Shown: positions 43,518 through 56,197 of the stretch, one piece after another
Layout of the letters: each line of letters starts with the position of its first letter
Position numbering within the stretch: the stretch's first letter is position 1
Notes under the pieces: model-generated
What the model saw: the letters and a program-made list of their open reading frames with translations, nothing else
What the model was told of the DNA's origin: nothing
Databases searched by the model: none
Position numbers and translations under genes: made by a program
Source of the DNA: Marinobacter goseongensis
Lineage (GTDB): Bacteria; Pseudomonadota; Gammaproteobacteria; Pseudomonadales; Oleiphilaceae
Length of the DNA: 64,000 nucleotides
Assembly (NCBI RefSeq): GCF_023156235.1
Contig: NZ_JAKZAI010000011.1
Location: forward strand, 105,940-169,939
Direction: 5' to 3'

Positions 43518-46500
43518 TCAGGCAGTCAGCTGGCCGAGCATGTCGGAAATGCCGTCGAGTTTACCACCGGTTGAGTCATCCTTCAGCCGGAACCGGAAAC
43601 TGTTGGCCCCTTCGAGTCGGTACTGGTCCGGTGCCGATTGCATTTTTTTAACCAGAACCAGCGGATCAACCGGCGTGGTTGCGCCGAATTCCAGCCGCGC
43701 CCACTCCTTTCCTGCATCGATTTTGACGATGCCCAGTGCCTCCGCCTGCAGGCGAAGTTCGGTCTGGCGCATAAGATTCTTTGCCGGATCCGGTAATAAA
43801 CCGAAGCGATCAATCATCTCAACCTGAAGTTCTTTTAATTCTTCTTTTTTACCGACGCTGGCGATGCGCTTGTAGAGCATCAGCCGGTTGTGCACATCCG
43901 GCAGGTAATCGTCCGGGATCAGTGCCGGAATGCGCAGGTTCATCTCGGTGCCGTGGCTCAGGGGCAGGTCGGCGTTGGGCGTGCGGCCCTCGCGAATGGC
44001 TTTGACCGCCTCGTCCAGCAGCTGCATGTACAGGGTGAAGCCGATGCTCTCGATCTGGCCGCTCTGTTCCTCTCCCAGCAGCTCGCCGGCGCCCCGGATT
44101 TCCAGATCGTGGGTGGCCAGCATGAAGCCGGCCCCAAGATCCTGAGCTTCGGAAATGGCATCCAGCCGTTTTTTTGCGTCTGCGGTGATGGAGCGGGGTG
44201 GCGGTGTCAGCAGGTAGGCGTAGGCCTGGTGGTGCGAGCGGCCGACCCGACCCCGGAGCTGGTGCAGCTGGGCAAGACCGAACTTGTCGGCACGCTCGAT
44301 GATGATGGTATTGGCGCTGGGAATGTCGATACCGGTTTCCACAATGGTGGTGCACACCAGCACGTTGAAGCGCTTGTGGTAGAAGTCCGACATGATCTGT
44401 TCCAGTTCCCGCTCGCGCATCTGGCCGTGGGCAACGCCGACGCGGGCCTCCGGAATGAGCCTGCGCAGGTCCTCGGCGGTCTTCTGGATGGTGGACACGT
44501 CGTTGTGGAGGAAGTACACCTGACCACCGCGCAGGATCTCCCGCAGGATGGCTTCCTTGACCATGGCGTCGTCACGCTGACGCACAAAGGTCTTCACCGA
44601 CAGCCGTCGCGCCGGCGGCGTGGCGATGATCGACAGATCCCGCAGATGGCCCATGGCCATGTTCAGGGTGCGGGGAATCGGTGTCGCGGTGAGTGTCAGC
44701 ATGTCCACTTCGGCGCGCAGGGCCTTCAGCCTTTCCTTCTGCTGCACACCGAAGCGGTGTTCCTCATCAATGATCACCAGCCCCAGGTTCTTGAATTTAA
44801 TGTCGCCCTGAAGCAGCTTGTGGGTGCCGATCACGATGTCTGCATTGCCCGCCTCGATGGCGGCCATGGCCTTGCTGGTCTGGGCCCCACTGCGGAAGCG
44901 GCTGAGCAGCTCCACATTCACCGCGGTATCGGAGAAGCGGTCGCGGAACGATTCATAGTGCTGCTGGGCGAGCAGGGTGGTGGGCACCAGCACCGCCACC
45001 TGTTTGCCGGAGAAGGTCGCCATGAAGGCGGCGCGCATCGCCACCTCGGTTTTGCCGAAGCCCACATCGCCGCAAACAAGACGATCCATGGGGCGTTCGT
45101 TGGTCATGTCCTCGAACACCGACTCGATGGCGATCTGCTGATCCGGGGTTTCCTCGAAGGGGAAACCGGCAGCAAAGCTGCGGTAGGCTTCCTTCGGATC
45201 CTCAAACGAGAAGCCTTTGCGGGCCTCGCGGCGCGCGTACACATCCAGCAGCTCTGCAGCGGTATCGCGAATTTTCTCCAGCGCTTTCTGTTTGGCGCTG
45301 CTCCAGCGGTCGGTGCCCAGCTTGTGCAGGGGCGCATGCTCGGTGTCGGAACCGCTGTAGCGGGAAATCAGATGGAGGCTGGAAACCGGCACGTACAGCT
45401 TGGAATTGCCGGCGTATTCCAGCATCAGAAACTCGTTGGCTTCGCCCTCTACGGTAATGGTTTCCAGGCCCTGATACCGGCCCACGCCATGGTCGATGTG
45501 CACCACCGGCGCACCGATGCGCAGTTCGGACAGGTCGCGATAGCCGGAGTCGTCCACTTCCGTGGGTTTTTCCCGCCGCCGCCGCTGCAGTACCCGCTCG
45601 CCAAACAGGGCGGTTTCGGTGATCAGCGCCAGGCCCTGGCCGGGCAGCAGCAGGCCCTGTTCCATGGGGGCGATGGTGATGCCCAGCTTGCAGTCCGGGC
45701 TGGTGAGGAACGATTGCCAGCTGTCGAGGGTCTCCAGCTTTACATCCTGATCCGACAGGTTGTCGATCAAGGCTTCCCGACGACCGGATGACTCGGCGCA
45801 CAGCAGCACGCGCCCGGCAAACTCTTCAACGAAGCGTTTCAGGCGTCCTGCCGGATCGGCAGCGCGCCCGTCCATGGCCACATCGGGCAGCTCTGCGGCG
45901 CCGCAGTTTTCGGCACCGGCGCCGTCGACATTACCGGTGGTCATGGTTACGCGCGGAAAATGCTTGAGGTGCCCGAACAGTTCGTCCTGCTGCAGGAACA
46001 GCGCGGTCGGCGGAAGAATCGGGCGCAACCGGTCGTGGCGACGGTCTTCGTGGCGGGCGCGGGTATCCACGTCGAAATGGGAAACCGCCTCGTTGAGGCC
46101 ATCCGCCGTAAACACGTGGGTGCCCGCTGGCAGGTAATCGAACAGCGTGGCTGTCTCGTCGAAAAACAGCGGCAGATAATATTCAATGCCCGGAGGCGTA
46201 ATGCCGTGGGTCACGTCCTGATAGATCGGGGCGTTCTTGTCGGCGTGGGGGAAGTGCTCGAACCAGCGGTTGCGGAAGCCGGACCGGGCCTCCTTGTTCC
46301 AGGGGAACTCGTTCGCCGGCAGCAGTTCAATGCGCTCGATGCGGTCGATGGAGCGCTGGGTTTCCGGATCGAACGTGCGCAGGGTTTCGATTTCGTCATC
46401 GAACAGGTCGATGCGGAACGGCTGTGTGGCGCCCATGGGAAAAATGTCGAGAATGGCGCCCCGCACCGCATATTCACCGTGCTCATAGACATTTTCGGCA

Positions 46501-47024
46501 TGGCGGTAGCCGGCGGATTCCAGCTGCAGCCGCCAGGTGTCGATATCCAGCGACTGGCCAACTTCTAGCAACAGTGTGTTGCCCTGCAAATAGCTCACCG
46601 GAGGCAACCGGTGCATCAGCGTGCGCGCCGGCACGACCAGCACGCCGTGGCGGGTGGCCGGCAGGCGGTGCAGGGTGCGGATACGGCGAGACGTTATGTC
46701 CTGGTGCGGCGAGAACAGGTCGTAGGGCAGGGTTTCCCAGTCCGGCAGCGACAGCAACTCCAGCCCGCTGCCGGTCAACGCGGCACCGTCCTCTTCCGCC
46801 GGCAGCCCCAGGTAATAGCGCATGGCTTGCTCAAGCTGAATGGCTTCGTCGGTGCTGCGGGTGATCACCAGGGTCAGGCCATGATGCTGGCGTGCGCTCT
46901 CGCAGATGGCCAGTGCATCACTGCTGCCATGCAATTGGCCCCATTGGCGATGATCGCCGGCTTTGGCGGGAAAAGCCGGGGCGACCAGCGCGGGGGCATT
47001 CCGGGAAGAGGCACCGTCGGTCAT
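43518..47024 (-). CDS. mfd: Transcription-repair coupling factor Mfd
   Basis: Mfd removes RNA polymerase stalled at DNA lesions and recruits UvrA. The 1168-residue protein has the UvrB-like N-terminal module (DWETLPYDLFSPHQDITSRR), the polymerase-binding domain (HIDHGVGRYQGLETITVEGE), the translocase with Walker A CGDVGFGKTE near residue 645 and DEEH near 751 (VIIDEEHRFGVQQKERLK), and the C-terminal TRCF domain. I chose ATG 47024 (MTDGASSRNAPALV); the longer frame to 47105 is not family-like. It is divergent from gap. Confidence 0.95.
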   Translation of the reverse strand: MTDGASSRNAPALVAPAFPAKAGDHRQWGQLHGSSDALAICESARQHHGLTLVITRSTDEAIQLEQAMRYYLGLPAEEDGAALTGSGLELLSLPDWETLPYDLFSPHQDITSRRIRTLHRLPATRHGVLVVPARTLMHRLPPVSYLQGNTLLLEVGQSLDIDTWRLQLESAGYRHAENVYEHGEYAVRGAILDIFPMGATQPFRIDLFDDEIETLRTFDPETQRSIDRIERIELLPANEFPWNKEARSGFRNRWFEHFPHADKNAPIYQDVTHGITPPGIEYYLPLFFDETATLFDYLPAGTHVFTADGLNEAVSHFDVDTRARHEDRRHDRLRPILPPTALFLQQDELFGHLKHFPRVTMTTGNVDGAGAENCGAAELPDVAMDGRAADPAGRLKRFVEEFAGRVLLCAESSGRREALIDNLSDQDVKLETLDSWQSFLTSPDCKLGITIAPMEQGLLLPGQGLALITETALFGERVLQRRRREKPTEVDDSGYRDLSELRIGAPVVHIDHGVGRYQGLETITVEGEANEFLMLEYAGNSKLYVPVSSLHLISRYSGSDTEHAPLHKLGTDRWSSAKQKALEKIRDTAAELLDVYARREARKGFSFEDPKEAYRSFAAGFPFEETPDQQIAIESVFEDMTNERPMDRLVCGDVGFGKTEVAMRAAFMATFSGKQVAVLVPTTLLAQQHYESFRDRFSDTAVNVELLSRFRSGAQTSKAMAAIEAGNADIVIGTHKLLQGDIKFKNLGLVIIDEEHRFGVQQKERLKALRAEVDMLTLTATPIPRTLNMAMGHLRDLSIIATPPARRLSVKTFVRQRDDAMVKEAILREILRGGQVYFLHNDVSTIQKTAEDLRRLIPEARVGVAHGQMRERELEQIMSDFYHKRFNVLVCTTIVETGIDIPSANTIIIERADKFGLAQLHQLRGRVGRSHHQAYAYLLTPPPRSITADAKKRLDAISEAQDLGAGFMLATHDLEIRGAGELLGEEQSGQIESIGFTLYMQLLDEAVKAIREGRTPNADLPLSHGTEMNLRIPALIPDDYLPDVHNRLMLYKRIASVGKKEELKELQVEMIDRFGLLPDPAKNLMRQTELRLQAEALGIVKIDAGKEWARLEFGATTPVDPLVLVKKMQSAPDQYRLEGANSFRFRLKDDSTGGKLDGISDMLGQLTA

Positions 47025-47145
47025 GGGTGTGTTCAATCTCCTGCTGTGTGAAGTCCGGGGCGGCGAGGCGCGTATTCTACATGCCCGCAAGCGGCCTGTC
47101 CGCAATGCAGGGCAGAGCGTCTACGAACGGAATCAGCGTCTGTAT

Positions 47146-47174
47146 TTGCGGTCTGGCGGTTTAAGTTGGATAAT
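47146..47174 (+). promoter_or_regulatory. Sigma-70 promoter of gap
   Basis: TTGCGG (47146-51), a 17-base spacer and GATAAT (47169-74) stand 42 bases before the gap start codon in the mfd-gap divergent region. Eight of twelve consensus positions match. Confidence 0.55.
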
Positions 47175-47215
47175 ATGCGCCCTATTTTCCAAGTGCCAAC
47201 TGCAGAGGTTCAAGC

Positions 47216-48685
47216 GTGAGTCACGAACAGATCAACCAGCACCTGTCTAACTGGACCGACAGAGAATCCACTGCGGAAGCGATGATTCCGCTGATCGGCC
47301 GCCTGTACCGCAAGAACAACGTGGTGACCTCCGTTTACGGTCGCGCCATCATTAACCAGTCGGTTATCGGAATCATTCGTGCTCACCGTTTTGTGCGCCA
47401 GGTAGAAGACAGCGGGTTGTCGGTTCATGACACGCTGCCCATCCTGCAGGCCATGGACAAGATGGAGCTTGGCACTGCCCACGTGGACATCGGCAAGCTG
47501 GCGGTCAAGTTCAAGGCCGAAGGCGGTTCGCTTGAGGATTTTCTCAACCGTGAAATCGGTCCGATTGTGGGTCAGTACGCGGCTCAGTCCGAGCAGAACG
47601 CCGAGAATGGCACCAAAGACGTTGTTCTCTATGGTTTCGGCCGTATCGGCCGGTTGCTGGCACGTATCCTGATTGAAAAGGCCGGTGGCGGTAACAACCT
47701 GCGCCTGCGTGCGATCGTGGTTCGCCAGGGCGGCGCCGAGAACGATCTGGAGAAGCGCGCCAGCCTGCTGCGTCGTGACTCCGTGCACGGTCCTTTCGAT
47801 GGCACCATCACTGTCGATGCCGAGAACTCCGCGCTGATCGCCAATGGAAACTACATCCAGGTGATCTACTCCAAAGGTCCGGACCAGGTAGACTACAACG
47901 CCTACGGCATCGACAACGCCATCGTGATCGACAACACCGGTATCTGGCGCGACGAGGCCGGCCTCAGCCTGCATCTGAAGTCCAAGGGTGTGAGCCGCGT
48001 GATCCTGACTGCGCCGGGTAAGGGTGACATCAAGAACATCGTGTATGGCATCAACAACGACTGGATCACTGACGAAGACAAGATTCTGTCAGCGGCCTCC
48101 TGTACCACCAACGCGATCACGCCGGTACTGAAGGCGATTCATGACGAATACGGTATCGAGGACGGCCACGTTGAAACCGTTCACTCATACACCAACGACC
48201 AGAACCTGATCGACAACTACCACAAGGGCAGCCGCCGTGGTCGTAGTGCCGCGCTCAACATGGTGATCACCGAGACGGGTGCCGCCAAGGCAGTCGCCAA
48301 GGCATTGCCGGAACTGAAAGGCAAGCTGACCGGCAACGCCATCCGCGTGCCGACCCCGAACGTGTCCATGGCCATCCTTAACCTGAACCTCAAGAAGGAC
48401 GTGGACGTTGAGGGCGTGAACGAGTACCTGCGTGAAATGGCGCTGCACTCTGAGTTGCAGAAGCAGATCGATTTCGTTAATTCGCCGGAAGTAGTGTCTA
48501 CCGACTTCGTGGGCTCCCGCCATGCCGGTATCGTTGACTCCCAGGCCACCATTGCCGGTGGCAAGCGACTGATCCTGTACGTGTGGTACGACAACGAGTT
48601 CGGCTACAGTGCCCAGGTGGTTCGTGTGGTGAACCAGATGGCCGGCGTGACTTACCCGATTTTCCCCAAGCGCGCCCGCGACTGA
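47216..48685 (+). CDS. gap: Glyceraldehyde-3-phosphate dehydrogenase, long form
   Basis: A 489-residue GAPDH with an extra N-terminal region of about 130 residues (EAMIPLIGRLYRKNNVVTSV, AVKFKAEGGSLEDFLNREIG) before the Rossmann fold VLYGFGRIGRLLARIL. The catalytic Cys296 is in SAASCTTNAITPVL, and YVWYDNEFGYSAQVVRV closes the C-terminal domain. The start is GTG 47216 with AGAGG upstream. The same long form lies between mfd and nqrA in Pseudomonas as I recall; the role of the extension is not known to me. It has its own promoter and strong terminator. Confidence 0.94.
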   Translation: MSHEQINQHLSNWTDRESTAEAMIPLIGRLYRKNNVVTSVYGRAIINQSVIGIIRAHRFVRQVEDSGLSVHDTLPILQAMDKMELGTAHVDIGKLAVKFKAEGGSLEDFLNREIGPIVGQYAAQSEQNAENGTKDVVLYGFGRIGRLLARILIEKAGGGNNLRLRAIVVRQGGAENDLEKRASLLRRDSVHGPFDGTITVDAENSALIANGNYIQVIYSKGPDQVDYNAYGIDNAIVIDNTGIWRDEAGLSLHLKSKGVSRVILTAPGKGDIKNIVYGINNDWITDEDKILSAASCTTNAITPVLKAIHDEYGIEDGHVETVHSYTNDQNLIDNYHKGSRRGRSAALNMVITETGAAKAVAKALPELKGKLTGNAIRVPTPNVSMAILNLNLKKDVDVEGVNEYLREMALHSELQKQIDFVNSPEVVSTDFVGSRHAGIVDSQATIAGGKRLILYVWYDNEFGYSAQVVRVVNQMAGVTYPIFPKRARD

Positions 48686-50284
<1,599 letters not shown>

Positions 50285-50288
50285 TACG

Positions 50289-51497
50289 ATGGCTATCAGA
50301 CAGTTTCTCGATGGAATCGAGCATCATTTTGAGAAGGGCGGCAAGTACGAGCGCTGGTATGCGCTGTACGAGGCCGTAGACACCATTTTCTACACCCCTG
50401 GCAAAGTGACTTCCACCACGGCACACGTGCGTGACGGCGTTGACCTCAAGCGCATCATGATTACCGTGTGGATGTGTACTTTCCCTGCGATGTTCTTCGG
50501 CATGTGGAACATCGGCTTTCAGGCCAACAGTTACCTTGCAACCAATCCGGATGCATTGATCGGCGACGGCGGCCTGCGGACTGCGTTCATTCAGGCGCTT
50601 GCCGTCACCGGCGCCGGTGCGGGTGTCTGGGACAACTTCGTATATGGCATGGCGTACTTCATACCCATCTACGCCGTCACCTTCGTGGTCGGTGGTTTCT
50701 GGGAAGTGCTGTTCGCGACGGTTCGCCGTCACGAAGTCAACGAAGGCTTCTTTGTCACGTCGGTGCTGTTTGCACTGATCTGCCCGCCGACCATTCCTTT
50801 GTGGCAGGTGGCCCTGGGTATCACCTTCGGTGTGGTTATCGGTAAGGAAGTGTTCGGCGGTACCGGCAAGAACTTCCTGAACCCGGCCCTGACCGGTCGT
50901 GCGTTCCTGTACTTCGCCTACCCGGCGCAGATTTCCGGTGACACCGTGTGGACCGCTGTCGACGGCTTCAGTGGCGCTACGGCGCTGAGCTGGGCTGCCA
51001 GTGGCGGCCTGGAAGCGCTGGAGACCCAGATTGGCTGGATGTCCGCCTTTATGGGCACGATCCAGGGTTCCATGGGCGAAACCTCCACCCTGGCCGTATT
51101 GATCGGCGGCGCGATCCTGTTGACGATGAAAATTGCCTCCTACCGCATTGTCGGGGGTGTGCTGATCGGCATGATTGCCACGTCCTTACTGTTGAACATT
51201 GTCGGCTCCGATACCAACCCCATGTTTGCCGTGCCTGCACACTGGCATCTGGTCATGGGTGGCTTTGCGTTCGGTATGATGTTCATGGCCACGGACCCGG
51301 TTTCTGCGGCCATGACCAACACCGGTCGTTGGTGCTTCGGCATCCTTGTGGGTGTGATGACAGTGTTGATCCGTGTGGTCAACCCGGCCTTCCCCGAGGG
51401 CATCATGCTGGCCATCCTCTTTGCCAACCTGTTTGCGCCATTGATGGACCACTACGTGGTTCAGGCCAACATCAAACGGAGGCTTGCTCGTGGCTAA
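50289..51497 (+). CDS. nqrB: Na+-NQR subunit B
   Basis: NqrB is a multi-helix membrane subunit that carries covalent FMN and riboflavin and forms much of the sodium path. The 402-residue protein has the flavinylation motif SGAT with Thr231 ([16 protein letters not shown]), plus [20 protein letters not shown] and [20 protein letters not shown]. ApbE encoded downstream would attach FMN to Thr231. It starts four bases after nqrA and overlaps nqrC by eight. Confidence 0.96.
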   Translation: MAIRQFLDGIEHHFEKGGKYERWYALYEAVDTIFYTPGKVTSTTAHVRDGVDLKRIMITVWMCTFPAMFFGMWNIGFQANSYLATNPDALIGDGGLRTAFIQALAVTGAGAGVWDNFVYGMAYFIPIYAVTFVVGGFWEVLFATVRRHEVNEGFFVTSVLFALICPPTIPLWQVALGITFGVVIGKEVFGGTGKNFLNPALTGRAFLYFAYPAQISGDTVWTAVDGFSGATALSWAASGGLEALETQIGWMSAFMGTIQGSMGETSTLAVLIGGAILLTMKIASYRIVGGVLIGMIATSLLLNIVGSDTNPMFAVPAHWHLVMGGFAFGMMFMATDPVSAAMTNTGRWCFGILVGVMTVLIRVVNPAFPEGIMLAILFANLFAPLMDHYVVQANIKRRLARG

Positions 51498-52293
51498 AGC
51501 TAAAGAAACCGTCTCCAGAACACTGGTTGTTGCCGCAGTTCTGAGTATCTTTTTCTCGGTGGTGGTGTCTACTGCTGCCGTCGTGCTCAGACCGGCGCAG
51601 GTGAAGAACCAGAACCTCGATATCAAAACCAACATCCTGTCGGCTGCCGGCCTGCTGCCGCAAGGCGCCAGTGCCGCAGAAATTGAGGAACTGTTCGGCG
51701 AGTTCGAGGTGCGCCTGGTCGATCTCAACACCGGTGAGTACGTTGAACCGTCCGTGGTGAATGTGCAGGATCCGATGAAGTACGACATGTACAAGGCAGC
51801 ATCGGACCCGAGTATGTCGACCAATATTCCGTCGTCCGAGGACAAGGCCGGCATCAAACGTCGTCCGAACGTTGCCAAGATCTACACCATGAGCGAGAAC
51901 GGCGAAGTCACCCGCGTGGTGCTGCCCATTCACGGGTATGGCCTGTGGTCAACACTGTACGGGTTCATCTCATTGGAAGGTGACCTGAACACGATCGAAG
52001 GTCTGGGTTTCTACGCGCACGCCGAGACCCCGGGTCTGGGTGGCGAGGTGGATAACCCCCGCTGGAAGCAGCAGTGGGTGGGTAAAGAGGTCTACGACGG
52101 CGAGCGGGCCGAGCCCCAGGTTCGCCTGGTGAAAGGCGGCGTCAGTGCCGATGCTGCGGATCGCGAGCACAAAGTGGACGCGCTGTCCGGAGCGACGCTG
52201 ACCAGCCGCGGTGTTGAGCAGCTCGTCAACTACTGGATGAGCGAGCGCGGCTTTGCGCCCTACTTGCAAAAACTTCGTGAAGGGGAGGTCTGA
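51490..52293 (+). CDS. nqrC: Na+-NQR subunit C
   Basis: NqrC is a single-anchor subunit ([20 protein letters not shown]) with a periplasmic FMN domain. The flavinylation site is Thr236 in [21 protein letters not shown] chose GTG 51490, seven bases after GGAGG; a TTG at 51484 would lie only one base from that site. The 267-residue length is typical. It shares eight bases with the end of nqrB, and nqrD follows at once. Confidence 0.95.
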   Translation: MAKAKETVSRTLVVAAVLSIFFSVVVSTAAVVLRPAQVKNQNLDIKTNILSAAGLLPQGASAAEIEELFGEFEVRLVDLNTGEYVEPSVVNVQDPMKYDMYKAASDPSMSTNIPSSEDKAGIKRRPNVAKIYTMSENGEVTRVVLPIHGYGLWSTLYGFISLEGDLNTIEGLGFYAHAETPGLGGEVDNPRWKQQWVGKEVYDGERAEPQVRLVKGGVSADAADREHKVDALSGATLTSRGVEQLVNYWMSERGFAPYLQKLREGEV

Positions 52294-52295
52294 TC

Positions 52296-52961
52296 ATGGC
52301 AGACGCTTCAGCCAAACAGGTTCTCTTCGAGCCGATTTTCAGTAACAACCCGATCGCCCTGCAGATCCTCGGGATCTGCTCGGCACTGGCGGTGACCACC
52401 AGCATGAACGTAACCCTGGTTATGTGTGCGGCGGTTATCGCGGTAACGGCGTTTGCCAACCTGGCGGTATCGCTGGTTCGCACCCAGATTCCGGGCAGTA
52501 TCCGGATCATCGTGCAGATGACCATCATCGCCTCGCTGGTTATCGTGGTGGACCAGGTGCTCAAGGCCTACGCCTACGAGATCTCCAAGCAGCTATCGGT
52601 GTTTGTGGGTCTGATCATCACCAACTGCATCGTAATGGGCCGCGCTGAAGGCTTTGCGATGAAGAACGGTCCTTACCTGAGCTTCCTCGACGGCATCGGT
52701 AACGGCCTGGGCTATTCAGTACTGCTGCTCTTTGTAGCGTTTTTCCGTGAACTGCTGGGCGCAGGATCCCTGTTCGGGATTTCCCTGATGCCGGTGGTCA
52801 ACGAAGGCGGCTGGTACGTGCCGAACGGTATGATGCTGCTGCCGCCGAGCGCGTTCTTCATCATCGGTCTTGCGATCTGGGCACTGCGTGTCTGGAAGCC
52901 TGACCAGATCGAAGAGGCGGATTACAAGATGTCGCGCCAAACCGCCAAGGAGGCCTTCTGA
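52296..52961 (+). CDS. nqrD: Na+-NQR subunit D
   Basis: NqrD is a 221-residue membrane subunit related to NqrE by inverted pseudo-symmetry. Cys28 ([10 protein letters not shown]) and Cys111 ([12 protein letters not shown]) correspond to ligands of the iron-sulfur centre shared with NqrE. Other family segments are [15 protein letters not shown] and [14 protein letters not shown]. Its stop and the nqrE start share one base (TGATG). Confidence 0.95.
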   Translation: MADASAKQVLFEPIFSNNPIALQILGICSALAVTTSMNVTLVMCAAVIAVTAFANLAVSLVRTQIPGSIRIIVQMTIIASLVIVVDQVLKAYAYEISKQLSVFVGLIITNCIVMGRAEGFAMKNGPYLSFLDGIGNGLGYSVLLLFVAFFRELLGAGSLFGISLMPVVNEGGWYVPNGMMLLPPSAFFIIGLAIWALRVWKPDQIEEADYKMSRQTAKEAF

Positions 52962-53569
52962 TGGAACACTATATCAGCTTGATTCTGAAGGCCATTTTTG
53001 TTGAGAACATGGCGCTGGCCTTCTTCCTCGGTATGTGCACATTCCTGGCGATTTCGAAGAAGATCGAAGCCGCTACGGGTCTGGGTATCGCCGTTGTGGT
53101 GGTGCTCACGGTCACGGTGCCGGTGAACAACCTGCTGTACAACAGCATCCTTCGTGACGGTGCGCTGGAGTGGGCCGGGTTGTCGAACGTGGACCTGAGC
53201 TTTCTCGGACTTATTACGTATATCGGTGTAATCGCTGCGATTGTTCAGATCATGGAGATGGTACTGGACAAGTACATTCCCTCGCTTTACGCCGCGTTGG
53301 GTGTGTTCCTGCCGCTGATCACAGTGAACTGCGCCATTCTGGGCGCGTCGCTGTTCATGGTTGAGCGGGACTATACCTTCGGCGAGAGTGTGGTGTACGG
53401 CTTCGGTGCCGGTGTGGGTTGGGCGTTGGCGATCGTTGCGCTGGCCGGCATCCGCGAAAAACTGAAGTACAGCGATGTGCCACCGGGACTGCGTGGCCTG
53501 GGCATCACCTTCATCACTGTGGGTCTGATGTCACTTGGCTTCATGTCGTTCTCAGGTATTTCACTGTAA
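52961..53569 (+). CDS. nqrE: Na+-NQR subunit E
   Basis: NqrE, 202 residues, pairs with NqrD; Cys26 ([12 protein letters not shown]) and Cys124 ([14 protein letters not shown]) complete the intramembrane iron-sulfur site. The segment [20 protein letters not shown] is typical. The downstream nqrM product is the known maturation factor for this centre in related bacteria. Confidence 0.95.
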   Translation: MEHYISLILKAIFVENMALAFFLGMCTFLAISKKIEAATGLGIAVVVVLTVTVPVNNLLYNSILRDGALEWAGLSNVDLSFLGLITYIGVIAAIVQIMEMVLDKYIPSLYAALGVFLPLITVNCAILGASLFMVERDYTFGESVVYGFGAGVGWALAIVALAGIREKLKYSDVPPGLRGLGITFITVGLMSLGFMSFSGISL

Positions 53570-53606
53570 TCAACCCGGTGATTCGGTTTAACGAAAAGGC
53601 GAGACC

Positions 53607-54833
53607 ATGAGTACTGAAATTATTCTTGGCGTGGTCATGTTCACCGTTATCGTACTGGCGCTGGTTGCGATTATTCTCGCGGCCCGTTCAAAGCTGGTAA
53701 GCACCGGTGATGTGACCATCGAAATCAATGACGACCCGGAACATACGCTGACCACCGAAGCCGGTGGCAAGCTGCTGGGAACTCTGGCAGGTAATGGTAT
53801 TTTCCTGTCGTCCGCCTGTGGCGGCGGCGGCACCTGTGCCCAGTGCAAGTGCAAGGTTCTGGAAGGTGGCGGCGCCATGCTGCCCACCGAGAAGACCCAC
53901 TTCACCAATCGTGAAGAGAAAGAAGGCTGGCGCCTGTCGTGCCAGGTGCCGGTAAAGCAGGACATGAAGGTCGAAGTGCCGGAAGAGTTCTTCGGCGTGA
54001 AGAAGTGGGAATGCGAAGTGGTGTCCAACCACAACGTGGCCACCTTCATCAAGGAACTGGTCCTGAAGCTGCCGGAAGGTGAGGAAGTGGACTTCCGCGC
54101 GGGCGGTTACGTTCAGCTTGAGTGCCCTCCGTACGAAATCGATTTCAAGGATTTCGTTATTGAGGAAGAGTTCCACGAAGACTGGGACAAGCACAACATC
54201 TGGCGTTACAAGGCCATCAACAAGGAAGACACCATTCGCGCCTACTCCATGGCGAACTATCCGGAAGAGAAAGGTGTTCTCAAGTTCAACATCCGTATCG
54301 CGACACCGCCCCCGGGCACTGATCACCTGCCGGGCATCATGTCCAGCTACGTGTTCAACCTGAAGCCGGGTGACAAAGTGACGGTGATGGGGCCGTTTGG
54401 TGAGTTCTTCGCCAAGAAGACCGATGCCGAAATGGTGTTCATCGGTGGTGGTGCCGGCATGGCGCCGATGCGCTCCCACATCTTTGACCAGCTCAAGCGC
54501 CTGAACTCGAAGCGCAAGATCAGCTTCTGGTACGGCGCCCGCAGTGTCCGCGAGATGTTCTACGTGGAAGACTTCGACGGCCTGGCCGAAGAGAATGACA
54601 ACTTCGAGTGGCACGTTGCCCTGTCAGACGCGCTGCCGGAAGATAACTGGGAAGGCCCGACCGGCTTTATCCACAACGTGTTGTACGAAAACTATCTGAA
54701 GGACCACCCGGCGCCGGAAGACTGTGAGTTCTACATGTGTGGGCCCCCAATCATGAACGCATCCGTCATCAAGATGCTCAAAGATATGGGTGTCGAAGAC
54801 GAGAACATCATGCTGGATGACTTCGGAGGGTAA
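53607..54833 (+). CDS. nqrF: Na+-NQR subunit F, NADH-oxidising flavoprotein
   Basis: NqrF takes electrons from NADH. The 408-residue protein has one N-terminal membrane helix, a plant-type [2Fe-2S] ferredoxin domain with Cys71, Cys77, Cys80 and Cys112, and a ferredoxin reductase-like domain with the FAD motif [11 protein letters not shown], the NAD site [20 protein letters not shown] and the C-terminal [15 protein letters not shown]. It is followed ten bases later by apbE. Confidence 0.96.
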   Translation: MSTEIILGVVMFTVIVLALVAIILAARSKLVSTGDVTIEINDDPEHTLTTEAGGKLLGTLAGNGIFLSSACGGGGTCAQCKCKVLEGGGAMLPTEKTHFTNREEKEGWRLSCQVPVKQDMKVEVPEEFFGVKKWECEVVSNHNVATFIKELVLKLPEGEEVDFRAGGYVQLECPPYEIDFKDFVIEEEFHEDWDKHNIWRYKAINKEDTIRAYSMANYPEEKGVLKFNIRIATPPPGTDHLPGIMSSYVFNLKPGDKVTVMGPFGEFFAKKTDAEMVFIGGGAGMAPMRSHIFDQLKRLNSKRKISFWYGARSVREMFYVEDFDGLAEENDNFEWHVALSDALPEDNWEGPTGFIHNVLYENYLKDHPAPEDCEFYMCGPPIMNASVIKMLKDMGVEDENIMLDDFGG

Positions 54834-54842
54834 TCAGCTCAG

Positions 54843-55892
54843 ATGACATCCCGCATGTTCCGACCCGCCAGGGTGGCAGTGACCAGCGTCCTCATGACGC
54901 TGGCCCTGGTCGCGCTGGCGGGTTGTTCGTTTGAGAAGCCGCAACAGATTTGGGAAATTGCCGGACCTGTCTTCGGCACCCGCTATCATATCAACGTCGT
55001 ATTGACCGACGACGAGGCCTCGCTTGAGAATCTGGGCGAGGGCATAACAGAGGTTCTTGAAGAGGTTGACGCTTCCATGTCGACCTGGCGTGAGGATTCC
55101 GAGCTCTCCCGCCTGAACGGTCGCGAAGATCAGTCCGACTGGATTGATATTTCCGTGCCGCTTCACGAAGTGCTCGCCACCGCGGTCGACGTATCCAGCC
55201 TGACCGGGGGTGCGTTTGATATCACCATCGGCCCTGTGGTCAATCTCTGGGGATTCGGCCCTGAAGCCCGCCCGGACAAGGTGCCTGATGACGACGAGCT
55301 GGCGGCACGTCTGGACGCTACCGGGTACGAAAAGCTCGAGTTGAGAGCGGAGCCCCCGGCAATCCGGGCCAGCAAGTCCCAGTACATTGATCTTTCGGCC
55401 ATCGCCAAGGGGTACGGGGTCGACGCCGTCTCCCGCTTTCTCGAGAATGCCGGCGTGGCGTCGTACCTCGTCGAGATCGGCGGGGAAGTGCGGGTCAACG
55501 GCCGCAAACCGGATGGCAGCGCTTGGCGATTGGCCATCGAAGAGCCGGTGTCGGAGCAGCGCCAGATCAACCGGGTAGTGGCGCTCGACGAGCATGCCAT
55601 GGCGACGTCCGGCGACTATCGTAACTATTACGAATCGGAAGGCCGTCGTTATTCGCATACAATAGACCCAGATACCGGTCGGCCCATCGTGCACAATCTC
55701 GCGTCGGTCACGGTGATCGCCGAGAACACCATGCTGGCGGATGCGTTGGCAACGGGGTTCAACGTTATGGGATACGAACGGGCACAGGCGTTGGCCACCC
55801 GCGAAAACATAGCGGCTTATTTCATTGTGCGTCGTGATGGCGGGTTCGAGAGCCATCACACCCCTGCATTCACGTCGTACCTTACTCAGTAA
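54843..55892 (+). CDS. apbE: FAD:protein FMN transferase ApbE
   Basis: ApbE is a periplasmic lipoprotein that transfers FMN from FAD to threonine in SGAT-type motifs, here those of NqrB and NqrC. The lipobox LVALAGC puts the lipidated cysteine at 28. Family segments include VFGTRYHINV, EVDASMSTWREDSELSRLN, GGAFDITIGPVVNLWGFG, IDLSAIAKGYGVD and YSHTIDPDTGRPI. It lies directly after nqrF, which fits a dedicated role. Confidence 0.95.
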   Translation: MTSRMFRPARVAVTSVLMTLALVALAGCSFEKPQQIWEIAGPVFGTRYHINVVLTDDEASLENLGEGITEVLEEVDASMSTWREDSELSRLNGREDQSDWIDISVPLHEVLATAVDVSSLTGGAFDITIGPVVNLWGFGPEARPDKVPDDDELAARLDATGYEKLELRAEPPAIRASKSQYIDLSAIAKGYGVDAVSRFLENAGVASYLVEIGGEVRVNGRKPDGSAWRLAIEEPVSEQRQINRVVALDEHAMATSGDYRNYYESEGRRYSHTIDPDTGRPIVHNLASVTVIAENTMLADALATGFNVMGYERAQALATRENIAAYFIVRRDGGFESHHTPAFTSYLTQ

Positions 55893-55904
55893 AGGGGAGG
55901 CCTT

Positions 55905-56144
55905 ATGGGTACCTTTCTGTTGGTTTTGTTGATTGTTTCGGTTCTGGTGGCCGCCATGTCGGTGGGCGTTATTTTTGGCCGCAAGCCCATCAGCGGCACC
56001 TGTGGTGGTATCGGGGCGTTGGGTATCAACCAGTCCTGTGATATCTGTGGCGGTAACACCCAGAAATGTGAAGAGGAGAATGAGCGGGTTGCCAACGAGG
56101 GCAATGCTGCGAACTCGCTGAGTTACGACGCCACCAGGAAATAA
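55905..56144 (+). CDS. nqrM: Na+-NQR maturation protein NqrM
   Basis: A 79-residue protein with one N-terminal membrane helix (TFLLVLLIVSVLVAAMSVGV) and four cysteines: CGGIGALGINQSCDICGG and QKCEEEN. This is the NqrM (DUF539) pattern; NqrM is needed to deliver iron to the NqrD/E centre. GGGGAGG before ATG 55905 is a strong ribosome site. It ends the nqr unit. Confidence 0.93.
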   Translation: MGTFLLVLLIVSVLVAAMSVGVIFGRKPISGTCGGIGALGINQSCDICGGNTQKCEEENERVANEGNAANSLSYDATRK

Positions 56145-56197
56145 TAAGACAGTTTCACGCGTATCACTTGCGACGTACTTAAGGAGTCACTGCACGC

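Noticed and set aside
43890..45791. A 633-codon plus-strand frame opposite mfd
   Set aside because: Same cause: it lies wholly within mfd and has a low-complexity His/Gln/Gly composition typical of antisense shadows.
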